A stretch of 64,000 bases of DNA from Mytilinidion resinicola (GCF_010093595.1 NW_022985454.1:487473-551472); one strand, 5' to 3'; positions 45,501 to 58,500 are shown, counted from the first letter of the stretch. The notes: a model not told the origin generated them from the letters alone. Program-made: numbers and translations.

Positions 45501-47741
45501 TAGTGCGGCTATAATTCCGTTTAGTTTCGGGTTATAAATATTATAAATTTAGATATCCTTTCTACTAGTATAGAGAGAAAGGGTAATAAGGTCTAGTAAG
45601 TAGTACTCTACTAACTACTAGTTAATATTAAGGTTTTTATTAATATATATACACGTTTTTATATATAGGCTTCCTCTATATAAAAGGTAATAAAACTTTA
45701 TATAAAGTATTATATACTTTTATTACTATATATTCTTCTATAGCTTTTATATTACTAGCACCAGCGGTTAAGGCTAGGCTTTCTCCGCTTTTTCTAGGAA
45801 CTTCCTCTAGGTCTTGCGGCTTTTATTAATATTATACTATATAATAGTAAGTATACTAGGTTATTCTAATATTAAACTATATCTATAGTATCTGCGGCGT
45901 TCGCTGCACCTATTTCGGCGTATAGTTGCTAGCTTATATTATCTTCCTATAAGAATAGCACTTAGGTAATAGTTTTAAGTTGTAAGAGTTTATCTATATC
46001 TCCGTATATTATTAATTAAGTTAACTAGGTTAAAGGCTGTAAAAATAGCGATATAAAGCGAAAAGTATATAGTATTTAAAAAGGCGTTAGATAGGAAAAT
46101 TACTGCGTTAAACGAGCAGTCTATATTATTCCGTTAATTTTTAGCTAGCTTAGGTTTTTATTAGAATACTTAAATATTTTCGGTTATCCTACTTTTTTTA
46201 GTGCTGTTAGCGCTGGCCCTAGTTCTATACTGCCTTCGCGTGTATTATTATTAGCAGCTTTTTTCTTTCTAGACTAGGTTAAGGTTATATACACCTCTAG
46301 CGGGGCCTAGGGCGTATATAAGCTCGGCCCCTTATTAGTATTATATCGGTGTAGCGTTGCCCACTTTTTTTAATATAGCCTGTAGCTAGGCCCCTTTTTT
46401 TATACTATATTTAGCACTATATACCGGGTAGTTTCTTTTATAGTTAGCGCACTTTTTAGTATCTATTACCGTGTATTATTTTATATTATATTCCTCTGCG
46501 CATACTATATATCGGATATCCTTTTTAAAGTATTTTATAATATACCTATAGCCCTGGTATCTAAAGTACTATATAGCTATAAAGCCTGCTTTATATTTTA
46601 AGGCTATTAGTAATTATCTACTTATTATAAATCCCTTTATAATAGCTTCGTCTGCTATTACTTCCGTGTATATACTAGTAATAATTAAGCTAGCGTATCG
46701 GCCTAGGTTCTCTTATATAGCCTTAATACCCTTTTTATTCTTCTATATTATTTTCTTAATAACTAGGCCTAGGTTAATTATCGCGTTAGCCCTAATAATA
46801 TTATCTTTAAGTGTTTAGCTTTCTATATTTAAGTTTTTAGGTACTCTATACACCTCTATTAGCACTACAGGCAGTTATATACGTGCTGTTTTACCTAGTA
46901 CCTGCACCTATTCCTTTTTCTTAAGCAGTGCTTTCTTTATAGCCTTATCCGCAACGTATACCTTAATATTTCCACTCTATAGCTTTTTTATACCGCTAAT
47001 TTTCGTTATATCCGGTGGTCCGGCTGCTTAAAGCTTTTAGGTAATAGTTATATTTATATCTACTACGGTTATAGTTCGCTTATTATTATTTTTAATATAA
47101 ATAGTAATTTTATAGATATTTATAGGTTGCCCTATATACTACCTATTTCCTGCTGCCTTTCTGTATTACGCAGCTATGCCGCTTAGTATAGCTAATAGTG
47201 TTGTGCCTGCTGCTGCTGCTGCTGCTACTACTGCTGCTGCTGCGGTATATATCTTCCTGTGCGTTAACAACGCGTATACCTTCTTTTTCGTGTCCTCTAT
47301 TATTTTTATCAGCTTTTTCTATAGTATCTGCCGTAGGTTATTTACGGTATCTAAGAGGCCGAATAGAACGCGTCCTATAAAGTTATAAAGGGTTTAGATA
47401 ATTATATTTATTTTAAGGGATTAGATTAGCTTATTCTATAGGAGGTCTTATATACTATATACTTTATTAACAAGGTCTTAAACGTTTTAGTAGACGTTTT
47501 TAATAGGCTTCGGGTTTTAGTATTAGTTTTAGCGTTGTTGTTATTATTGTTATTAATACTGTTGCTAGGGCGGCTGCGTGTTAGAAGTTATAATTCGCAG
47601 TATACCTACTACAGCGCCGCCGGTACTATTTATAGGGCTTTAAGGCTGCGTATAATTGTTTACAGGGCCTTAGATAGCCCCTAGGGGCCCTACTTAGGTT
47701 ATATTTCTAAGATACTATAGAGTTAATTATATTATATTTTT

Positions 47742-49382
47742 TAATAAAAGTATATAATACTTTATATAAAGTTCTATTACTTTTTATATAGAGGAAGCCT
47801 ATATATAAAAATATATATATATATTAATAAAAACTTTAATATTAACTAGTAGTTAGTAGAGCACTACTTACCGGACCTTATTACCCTTTTTTTCTATACT
47901 AGTAGAAAGGATATCTAAATTTATAATATTTATAACCCGAAACTAAACGGAATTATAGCCGCACTACCCCTACTACTAAATAATAATAACGCGGAGTATA
48001 TTCTTATAGGTAATATAAACCTATATTACCTATTATAGGGAGGAATATAAGTAATAAATATAAAAAAGTAAGTAGAGAAGCTTATCCGTATTATAATAGA
48101 AGTAGGAATAAACCTAGCTATAGAAAAAGGTATAGAAATATAGGCAAGAAAAATATTATAGTCTATAATTAACCTTATATTTATAATAGAATAGCTAATA
48201 GAATAAACTACTTTCTATATAGTATAAGAGGAATAGAACTATAATTTAGATTACCGTCCTATATATATAGAGTTTAATATTACCCTACTAAGCGCAGTAG
48301 AATAGCTATAATATTAGCTATAGAAAAATACTAACTAGAAGAAGGCGCAGGAGCACCTCTAAACCTAGCTAAATAAGCTAAATAACTAAAATAATTTTTA
48401 AAATATAAAGGAGAACTTTAATAAATTTACACGCCTTTTCTATAAATATATACAGGCTATAATTACTACTATAGTACTTATTATAAGGCTATTAAAACAG
48501 GTATTACTAGTATAGTTAGAAGAATACTTAGAAAAAGTATATAAAACTAAAAAAGCGTATAGAATATAGCGCTTATCGCAATCTATAGAAAACTAGATAT
48601 TATACTATATCTAGTATAACTATAAAAAAAGAACTATATAAAGGGAAAGTACTAAGGCGTGGCGCTATATAGTAGAAAAAGTAATAAAAAACCTAAAAAG
48701 TATATAGAAGCTAGCTAATTAGGGCCGTATAGCTAGTAAAGAATTAAAACCTCCGCCTTAATTTCCCTTTTTTTTAAAACCTAAGAACCCTACTTTATAT
48801 ATAGATAATAAAATAAAAGCACGTATACTAGTAGAGCAGTTTTTTCTGCCTTCGGCTAATATAGACTTATTTAACCTAGAAGGGTTCTAATACCCGGAAC
48901 TATATAATACTACGCTAGATATTATAATTAAAAATATCCTTTTAGCGCTAATAGGAACTGCCCTAGATAAAGCCCCGGGTATTATAGGGATTACTAATAG
49001 GTTTTTTAAAAAGTGCGAAATATAGCTAGCGCCTATACTAGCTCGGTTTTTTATAAGGTGCCTATATAAAGAATACTATTCTTAGCCGTTTAAAACTTCT
49101 ATTATAGTAGTACTATATAAGCCCTAAAAAGTATTCTATATAATAGTAAAGGTATATAGGCTAATCGCCCTACTAAAAATAATAGGTAAGCTATTTAAAT
49201 AAATTATAGCTATACGGCTATTAAAAATTGCGGAAGAAAAAAATATACTTCTACCTAGTTAAATAGGGGTATAACTAGAATATTTAATATAAATAGTACT
49301 TAAGCTTTTTACTAAATAAATCTATACTATATAGAGAGGAAACCTATAGCTTATAGTATTACTTTTTAGCCTAGATATATTA
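47742..49382 (+). mobile_element. LINE A, segment 2: ORF2 endonuclease and start of reverse transcriptase
   Basis: Continues LINE A directly after the duplicated TAATAAAAGTATATA. Apurinic-type endonuclease pieces (NPKLNGIIAALPLLLNNNNA, LIGNINLYYLL) are at about 47930-48040; reverse transcriptase pieces follow (GTALDKAPGIIGITNRFFKK at about 48955, and KVYRLIALLKIIGKLFK at about 49150). It ends at SLDI, with AGCCTAGATATATTA (49368-49382) duplicated across LINE C. Many stops. Confidence 0.85.
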
Positions 49383-49700
49383 TTATTATTATTAAATTCT
49401 ATTACGCTGGTGTAGCTCCCGTTAGGGTCCATGCAGCTGTTCTATCTAGGCTAGTTTACAAGGAGAAACCGTTTGCTGCCATGCAGCGTTCGGATGAAAA
49501 CCCCGTCCTCTGCGGTGTATAGCGCTGAGCGCTCTTCTTGTTGTTGTATAGCTATTGGGGACACGTGGTAGATCTATCAAGTCCACCACGGAATAAGCCA
49601 TCGTGATGCGTCTTCCTAAATCTGTCCGGGTTTTGCAGTCGTCCTCCTAGGCGCGGGTCGAGTTGATTCCGGAGTAGTGAGCTGGTTTAGGATTAGCGTG

Positions 49701-49735
49701 AGGGCACGCGTGCTGTCGTTTCGCACGCGTGCCCT
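49701..49735 (-). other. GC-rich hairpin in LINE C 3' region
   Basis: 13-bp perfect stem AGGGCACGCGTGC / GCACGCGTGCCCT with loop TGTCGTTTC. Same stem as in LINE B; the loop differs by one C/T. Confidence 0.8.
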
Positions 49736-49863
49736 TCGTCAAGGCGTTGGTCCTTGAATTGAATGATGTATGTGGGGGTAGTGCTGTATAGGCTGCGATA
49801 TATATAGGGGCTGCGGTATACGGGTGGATACAGCTGTTGGATGGGTGCGTGATATAGGCGGCG

Positions 49864-49972
49864 TAGTATGCGTAGTATGCGTAGTATGCGTAGTATGCGT
49901 AGTATGCGTAGTGTGTGTAGTATGCGCAGTATGCGTGGTATGCGTAGTATGCGTAGTATGCATAGTTATGTA
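49864..49972. repeat. 9-bp minisatellite CGTAGTATG in LINE C 3' region
   Basis: About eleven units of CGTAGTATG with single-base variants. The opposite frame gives an artificial His-Thr-Thr repeat ORF, which should not be annotated as a protein. Confidence 0.88.
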
Positions 49973-52900
49973 AAGTTATAGGAGGTGGAATGCCTATGTC
50001 TCCGCCTCTGCCATCTCTCTGGCCACCGAGAGGTATAGCAGGAGGTCCGTCCTTTGGAGAAGCTATTGGGCCACGGCCTTTCTTCCTTTCTGGCTTCTGT
50101 AGAGCTGTTCATACGTCCTCGTCTTGGCCTTCTGGAACAGCTCGCCCCTGCCCTTAACGTGTCTTCCGCAACTTATTATAATATGTCTTAGGGATTGGAG
50201 GCTATGCCCGCAAGGGCATGCCGGCGTCGGGTGGCCGGGCACTCTTATACGGTGGAGGTAACCGTTGAGCCCTATATGCTCCGTCCGTAGGTTTGTAATA
50301 ATTGTGCTCTCTACCTTTGTAAGTCCTTTGTGTAGTGCCTCTTATTATTTGCTCTATTTAGTATTAAGTGCTGGTGTTAGGGGTCCTTAGCGTAGTTCTT
50401 TACAGTAGGCTTCCTATTCCTTCTTCCACTTCTCTTTGTATTCATCCTGGATCATGCCACGCCTCGTGCGCCTATAGGATTCTTCCGATTCGCCTTCGTA
50501 TTGTGCGGGTAGCCGTGATGCCTTTGCCGCGAGCTTGCGGAGTTCGTCGCGCCTGCTTAGGCCGTACCGTGGTGTTCCTTTCGGCCTGTATTTAGCACGG
50601 ACCGTTTCTCTTATGCGGCTGCATTAGGTTTTAATATGCTCGCGGGCTGGCCCCTTGCGTGTGCGGTCCGCGTAGGCCACTGTTAGTTCCTCTAGCTTTA
50701 GCCGGAGTAGAGGGCATAATATCTCGTGCTCTATTACCCTAATGTTTATTATCTTATATGCCCCTAAAATAGCACAAAGGCACTAGTTCTATGCTGTTTT
50801 AAGCTGCTTAATTTTTATCTTGCTAATCTGCTCTTTTATACCCGGTGTAGTATACTAGAAGGTGCATCTATATATAATAGTAGGCCTAATAACCGCCGAG
50901 TATATTATGCATGCCTTTCGGAAGCTTACGCCCTAGGTTAACGCTGTAAGCCTCGTAAGGGCCCCTATCTAGGCCGTGGCTTTATTTTTTATAGTGTTAA
51001 TATGCGGGCCCTATTTAAGTTTAGAATCCACCTAAACTCCTAGTATTTTTAGGTCTATTATAGGGCCTTTAGTAAAGCCCTGTATATTAACTATAGCTTT
51101 TATATTAATAGACTTACGGGCTTTTATAAAGTATATTAGGTGGTATTTATCTAGCGCAAAAACTGCTCTATACTTTCTTGCCTACTCTATACACCGGTTA
51201 TGCGCCCGTTTAATAGCCCTGCAGTTTTCTTCTATACTTTTACTATATATAAAAATGTTTATATTATTAATAAACCTATAGGCTGTTGTATTACCGCGCT
51301 ATAGTATTAGTAGAAGCGTGCTAGTAAAGAAAAGGAAAAGTATTAGTAATAGGGAGAAGCCCTGCGGTATTTCTATAGTAACTATAATAGGTTCTGCTAT
51401 AAAGTTTCTAATAGCGAGCCTTATAGTATAGTTCTATAAAAAGGACTTTATAAACCTAACTATTTACTCTAGTACTTATTAAATCTATAGGTTGTATATT
51501 ATATATTTATATAACATACAGTTAAACGCCCCTAATATATCTAGGCTAAGAAGTAATACTATAAGCTATAGGTTTCCTCTCTATATAGCGTGGATTTATT
51601 TAGTAAGAAGCTTAAGTGCTGTCTATATTAAATATCCTAGTTGTGCCCCTATTTAACTAGGTAGAAGCATATTCTTTTCTTCTGTAATTTTCGATAGCTG
51701 TATAGCTATAATTTATTTAAATAGCTTGCCTATTATTTCTAGCAGGGCGATCGGCCTATAAGTATTTGCCGTTGTATAAAACGCTTTCTAGGGCTTGCGT
51801 AGCACTACTATAATAGAATTTTTAAACGGCTAAGAATAGTATTCTTTATATAGGCACTTTATAAAGAACTAAGCTAGTATAGGCGCTAGCTGCATTTCGC
51901 ACTTTTTAAGAAACCTGTTAGTAATTCCTATAATACCTAGGGCTTTATCTAGAGCAGTTTCTATTAGCGCTAAAAGGATATTTTTAATTATAATATCTAG
52001 CGTAGTATTGTATAGTTCCGGGTATTAGAACTTTTCTAGGTTAGATAAGTCTATATTAGCCGGAGGCGGAAAAAACTGCTTTACTAGTATATATACTTTT
52101 ATTTTATTATCTATATATAGAGTAGGGTTCTTAGGTTTTAAAAAAGGGGGAAATTAAGGCGGAGGTTTTAATTTCTTACTAGCTATATAGCCCTAATTAG
52201 CTAGCTTCTATATACTTTTTAGGTTTTTTATTACTTTCTTTACTATACAGCGCTATGCTTTAGTACTCTCCCTTTATATAGTTCTCTTTTTACGGTTGCA
52301 CTAGATATAGTATAATATCTAGTTTTTTATAGATTGTAATAAGCGCTATATTCTATACGCCCTTCTAGTTTTATATACTTCCTCTAAGTATTTTTTTAAC
52401 TATACCGGCGATGCCTGTTTTAATAGCCTTATAATAGGCACTATAGCAGCAATTATAGCCTGTATATATTTATAGAGAAGGCGTGCGAATTTATTAAAGT
52501 TCTCCTCCGTGTTTTAAGGGTTATTCTAGTTATTTAGCTCGTCTAGCTGGGTTTAGAGGTGCTCCTGCGCCTTTTTTTAGTTAGTATTCTTCTATAGCTA
52601 ATATTATAGCTATTTTACTATACTTAGTAGGGTAATATCGAACTCTATATATATAGGGCGGTAATCTAAATTACAGTTCTATTCCTTTTATACTATATAG
52701 GAAGTAGTTTATTCTATTAGCTATTCTATTATAAATATAAGGTTAATTATAGACTATAATATTCCTCTCGCCTATATTTCTATACCTTTCTCCGTAGCTA
52801 GGTCTATTCCTGCTTCTATTATAATGCGGATAAGCTCCTCCGCTTGCTCCTCTATATTTATTACTTATATTCCTCTCTATAATAGGTAATATAGGTTTAT

Positions 52901-53922
52901 ATTACCTATAAAAACGTGCTCCGCGTTGTTATTATTTAGTAGTAGGGGTAGTGCGGCTATAATTCCGTTTAGTTTCGGGTTATAGATATTATAAATTTAG
53001 ATATCCTCTCTACTAGTATAGAAAAAGAGGGTAATAAGGTCCGGTAAGTAGTGCTCTACTAACTACTAGTTAATATTAAGGTTCTTATTAATATATATAC
53101 ACGTTCTTGTGTATAGGCTTCCTCTATATAGAAGGTAATAGGACTTTATACGGAGTATTATATGCTTTTATTACTATATATTTTTCTATAGCTTTTATAT
53201 TACTAGTACTAGCGGTTAAGGCTAGGCTTTTTCTACTTTTTCCAGGAACTTCCTCTAAGTCTTACAGCTCTTGTTAATATTATACTATATAATAGTAAGT
53301 ATGCTAGGTTGTTCTAATATTAAACTATATCTATAGTATCTGCAGCGTTCGCTGCACCTGTTTCGGCGTGTAGTTGCTGGCTTGCATTATTTTCCTATAA
53401 AAACAGCACTTAGGTAATAGTTTTAAGTTATAAAAGTTTATCTATATCTCCGTATATTATTAATTAAGTTAACTAGGTTAGAGGCTATAAGGATAGCAAT
53501 ATAAAGCGAGAAGTATATAGTGTCTAAGAAGGCGTTTAATAGGAAGATTGCTGCGTTGAATAAGCAGTCTGCATTATTCCGTTAATCTTCGGCTAGCTTA
53601 GGTCCTTATTAGGATGCTCGAACATCTTCGGTCGTCCTACTCTTTTTAGTGCTGTTGGCGCTGGCCCTAGTTCTATGCTGCCTTTGCGTGTATTATTATT
53701 AGTAGCTTTCCTTTTCCTGGACTAGGTTAAGGTTATACACACCCCTAGCGGGGTATAGAGCGTGTATAAGCTCGGCCCCTTATTAGTATTGTATCGGTGT
53801 GGCGTCGCCCACCTCTTTAACGTAGCCTGTAGCTAGGCCCCTTTTCTTATACTATATTCGGCACTATATACCGGGTGGTTTCTTTTATAGTTAGCGTACT
53901 TCTTAGTATCTGTTGCCGTGCA

Positions 53923-54167
53923 TTATCTTATATCGTGTTCCCCTGCGCATACTGCATATCGGATGTCCTTCTTATAGTGTCTTACAACGTGCCCGTAGCC
54001 CTGGCATCTGAAGCACTGTGTGGCTATAAAGCCTGCTTCGTATCTTAAGGCTGTTAGCAATTGTCTACTTATTGCAAATCCCTTTATAATAGCTTTGTCT
54101 GCTATTGCTTCCGTGCGCACGCTAGCAATAATTAAGCTGGCGTGTTGGCCTGGGTCCTCTCGCGCAG
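53923..54167 (-). pseudogene. LINE C ORF1 fragment with CCHC zinc knuckle
   Basis: Open reading of about 65 codons: AIADKAIIKGFAISRQLLTA, then GFIATQCFRCQGYGHVVRHY with one knuckle Cys lost, and YAVCAGEHDIR. It is the best preserved ORF1 stretch and explains the degenerate matching parts of LINE A and B. Nucleic-acid-binding chaperone role is known for the family. Confidence 0.75.
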
Positions 54168-55090
54168 AGCCTAGATATATTAGGGGCGTTTAACTATATA
54201 TTATATAAATATATAATATATAACCTATAGATTTAATAAATACCGGAGTAAATAGTTAGGTTTATAAAGTCCTTTTTATAAAACCGCACTATAAGGCTTA
54301 CTATTAAAAACTTTATAGCGGAACCTATTATAGTTACTATAGAAATACTATAGAGCTTCTTCCTATTACTAATACTTTTCCTTTTCTTTACTAGCACGCT
54401 TCTACTAATACTATAGCGTAGTAATATAATAGCCTATAGGTTTATTAATAATATAAATATTTTTATATATAGTAAAAGTATAGAAGAAAACTATAGGGCT
54501 ATTAAATAGGCGTATAACTAGTGTATAGAGTAGGTAAAAAAGTATAAAGCAGTTTTTACGCTAGATAAATACCACCTAATATACTTTATAAGAGCCCGTA
54601 AGTTTATTAATATAAAAGCTATAGTTAATATATACGGCTTTACTAAAGGTCTAGGTAAATTCTAAACTTAAATAGGGCCTATATATTAATACTATAAAAA
54701 ATAAAGCTATAGCCTAAATAGGGGCCCTTATAAAGCTTATAGTATTAACCTAAGGTATAAGCTTTTAGAAGGTATATATAATATACTTAGCGGTTATTAG
54801 GCCTACTATTATATATAAATACACCTTCTAGTATACTATACTAGGTATAAAAAAGCAAATTAGTAAAATAAAGATTAAGCAGCTTAAAATAGTATAGAAC
54901 TAGTACTTTTATACTATTTTAGGGGTATATAAAATAATAAATATTAGGGTAATAGAGTATAAAATATTATACCTTCTATTTTAGCTAAAGCTAAAGAAAC
55001 TTATAGTAGCCTACACGGACTATATATATAAAAAGCCAGCCTATAAGTATATTAAAACCTAATATAGCTATATAAAAAAAACGGTTTATA
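54168..55090 (+). mobile_element. LINE A, segment 3: reverse transcriptase palm and following part of ORF2
   Basis: Resumes with SLDILGAFNY exactly where segment 2 stopped (SLDI), confirming one interrupted gene. It includes LPITNTFPFLY, FINNINIFIYSKSIEENYRA (expected FIDD catalytic box) and AVFTLDKYHLIYFIRARK. Many stops. It ends in GGTTTATA; TTATA (55086-55090) is duplicated across the Gypsy element. Confidence 0.85.
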
Positions 55091-55593
55091 TATTATAACC
55101 CGTAACACAAACCACCTGAGCGCCAAGGCACTCGCAGAAATAAGTAAGCAGATAAGACTAATTATAGAGAACCAGGTTACGGGACTAAAAGGGTTATATA
55201 TAGGACGCATAGGAATCCTGGATTCCCCTACAAACTGCTGGTAGAGTGGAATAATCTAAGAATAGAAGTTATAAAGTAGATTAGAGCGATTTAGAGGTAG
55301 ATTAGGGTAATCTAGGAACTGCTTAAGGATTAGAGTAATTTAGGGACGGATTAGACTAAGCTATAGATTTCTTAGAACGGAGCTTTTATATAAAGGAACG
55401 CTTTTTTATATAAATAGAAATAGTGTGTTTAACTTAAGACTTTAATACTACCTATTAGAAGTAATAACCCTATTTTAGATTTTAATCGATTATTGCCTTA
55501 CCTTTTAAAAACTATTGCACCCTAATAACAACTTGCCTATACCCTGCCTTAGTATAAGACACTTAGAAGGTATAGAAGAGATAACCTATTATA
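55091..55593 (+). repeat. 5' LTR of Gypsy element 1
   Basis: Same length as the 3' LTR, with scattered C/T and G/A differences. It contains several AGATTAG.GTAATCT palindrome-like words (55277-55360) and a TATATAAA box near 55388. Confidence 0.9.
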
Positions 55594-58500
55594 CTTTAAA
55601 CACCGCTATATTAAAGGAGTTATATATAGATAATTAATTAAGATAGCCCTACTAACCCCTTCGGGTAGCATAACTGCTGGACTAACCCTAACTATAACCG
55701 AGGTAGCAACACGTATACAGGCATTGCTTACACAAATATAAATACTAGAAGAAGCTAGCAATACTAAAAATAAGAAGATTACAGCCCTATAGGGAAATCT
55801 TTAGACTATTTAAGAAGAGCTTATAACTACTAGAGTAGTTAGCTATAGAGGCTATAAGATAAATAAACCTAAAAAGTTTACTAGGGAAAAAGGAGCTTTG
55901 CGAGCGTTTATAACGTAGATAAGGCTATACCTGCGCATAAACTAAAGCAATCTTAAATTTAAATTAAATAAGGTCTATATAACAGCCACCTTCTTAAAAA
56001 AAGAAGCGTTTAACTGGTTTAACCTAATACTTATAAACTGGCTTAGCAACGCTAATATAGATAATCGGAAACTAGAAACCAATATTATATTTAGTAACTA
56101 TAAGAACTTTAAAGCAGCACTCTAAATAACTTTTAGAGATACTAATAAGAAATAAACTGCGAAATAAAAGATTATAGTTCTAAAGTAGAAGAGCTTAACT
56201 AGCTGCTATACTTTAGAATTTATACAAATCGCGTCTAAGCTATTATAAAGAGATAAGGCTCTATAAGTATAGTACTATAGAGGTCTTAAAGAAAATATTA
56301 AAAATAAAATTATATAAGGCAAAAGGCCTCCAACACTTTATAAACTTAAAGAAATAGCAATACGGATTAACAGTTAATAGTATAAACGACAACTAGAACG
56401 GGCAGATAAGAAAGAACTTTATTCTTACGCCTAACTAGCTAGACTAAAGCTAAGAGTAACTAACCGCAACTATAGAGATTGTATAGAGATTAATATTATA
56501 AAACAATATAATAACTAGAAGGGTAGACCAATTACTAATAAAGAAAGGCAAAAAAAAAGGCGTAACAGCATATACCTATTATGCGGAGAACAGGAACACT
56601 TCGCGAATAAGTGCTCCCGGAATACCTAAACAGCAGCTATTATAATAAAGCTAAATATAGACCGCCATAATTCTATATTATAAACCGTGTGCTATAATAA
56701 TAACTGCTTTACCTATTAGTTAAATAAGCAAGTAACAGGGTACTATCTAATATAAAGGGCGAAGGGATATACTATTACTATAATAAGAAATAAAAAGTAT
56801 AATAGCAACCCTACAGACGACTACTACGCAGACGTAGAAATTAAGAGTATAGAGATTAACTACCTGTTAGAGACGGATAAAGTATTCTAGATAATTAAAC
56901 CGCAATTAGAACCCTAAACCAACGTACCTAGGCTATAGGATAATAGTAAAACTAAATTACTAAACACGGAAGCACAGGTTAATAGAGTTATAGCCACGTA
57001 TAAATAAAGCGCAAGAGAAATTCTCGCACGCCTTAATAAAAAACGAGAAGCGTAAAAGGCTAAAAATACTATAACAGGCGCAGAGCTAAAAGCACCAGCT
57101 AGTTACTAATTCCTAAGAGCTATAGGAAAAGTTATAGAATAACTTACTAGAGAAAAAGAAGTAAAAATAGCCGCAGCCGCAGGGATATTAATAATAGCAA
57201 CTATTAGCGCAGAAGCCTGCGCAGGATTAGATATATTAGAAGGCCTAAGCTATAATATCTAGTAAGAACTAGATAATAAATTACCTGTTAAGGATAGTAA
57301 AAAGTACTATAATAGTAATAAAAACCGTAAACTAGAAAAGTAGTCTAGTAATAGAGAATTTAGTATAGGGCCAGAGTAAGAACCGCTAGAGCTATATAGG
57401 AAGTAAACTAAGATTAAAATCTATAGAGCTTTATACCCTATTAGTAAAATAGGTGTTTATAGTAAGGAAAATAAATAGCTAGACAGAAACCACCTACTTT
57501 ATAGATAGATATCTTAGGTATTATATATTAAAGATAAATGCGATAAGCACGTAATATATAAGAAATATTAAGGATAGTACCTATATTAAATAAGATATTA
57601 TATTATTACGTAACTAGTACTGTTTAAGGAAATAGAGCACTATATTATAGGCAAGAAAAATAAACTTATAGAAGTAGCTACTATAGTTCTAGACCCTTAG
57701 TACCTAATAGAATATAGGAAAGGCAAGGACTAGCAAATATACTACTAGAACTTATATCTAGTATATTGCGAAACAAAACACGCAAACTATTAGCTATAAA
57801 AACAGCTAAAAAACAAGCAGGCGCTTAAGCAATAGAACGGCTAGAGTAGCTAAGAACAAGGTCCTACAGAGCAGCCACGGACAAAAAAATATAAACCGCG
57901 ACTATCGCTACTTTAGTAGGAAAAGCCCATAATACAGAGAAAAAAAGGAACCCGGCGACGCAGCCTAACTTTATTCCTATTTAGAACTATAGATACGTAA
58001 TTCTATTAGTTAAAATTAGTAGAAACCCGGCGAGAGTACTACTAGACAGTAGCGCGTAAGGAAATTTTATATTCTATAACTTTATTAGGAGAAACTAAAT
58101 CCCTTAGTAATAGAAAAACAGACCCTATAGACTATATACAGTAGATAGTATACCTATATAATATAGCAACAGGCAGGTAACTATAAAAACTCGACTAGGT
58201 ATTATATAGATTAAAGAATATAGGGAAACTATTAGCATAGATATAACTAACACGGTAAGATATAATATAATCTTAGGTATACTATAGCTAAAGCAGTATA
58301 ACCCCTAAGTTAACTAGAAGTCTAGTAAAGTAAGGATCTAATCGGAAAGCGGACTAAAAAGCACCCCGCGCTAGGATAAGCCTAAGCAAAAATAAGATAT
58401 TAATACAGATACCTTAAGAGGTAAAAAAGCCTAAAAAGAAGATAGGGCAGCAAGCTAACAGTAGCCTAGACCCCTAAGCAGCCGGCAGCTAGCTAAGGCA

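Larger units (their letters stand above)
38806..47741 (-). mobile_element. LINE B (Tad-like), inverted in LINE A, nearly full length, RIP-damaged, split by a MULE
   Basis: Runs from a 5' end near 47741 to a 3' end at 38806 with a (TAA)n tail (TTATTATTATTA on the plus strand). Flanked by the 15-bp duplication TAATAAAAGTATATA at 38791-38805 and 47742-47756. ORF1 lies at about 47640..46200 with poly-Ala and degenerate CCHC knuckles. ORF2 lies at about 46150..42600 with endonuclease and reverse transcriptase blocks; the catalytic DD box appears as NN (about 43830), as RIP would cause. A C-terminal Cys/His region is near 42730-42790. Excluding the MULE it is about 5.8 kb, close to a complete element. 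Confidence 0.88.
49383..54167 (-). mobile_element. LINE C (Tad-like), inverted in LINE A, 5'-truncated, least damaged copy
   Basis: 3' end with (TAA)n tail at 49383; 5' end truncated inside ORF1 at 54167. Flanked by the 15-bp duplication AGCCTAGATATATTA (49368-49382 and 54168-54182). ORF1 part (54120..53923) is open and shows a clear CCHC knuckle, CFRCQGYGHVVRHYKKD, with the last Cys changed to Tyr, then CAVCAGEHD-like sequence. ORF2 lies at about 53600..50000. Both ends (49383-50700 and 53560-54167) are GC-balanced while the middle (about 50750-53500) is much more AT-rich. 5' truncation is normal for incomplete reverse transcription of LINEs. Confidence 0.88.

Noticed and set aside
49739..49963. 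74-codon His-Thr repeat ORF
   Set aside because: Produced by the 9-bp minisatellite in the LINE 3' region.
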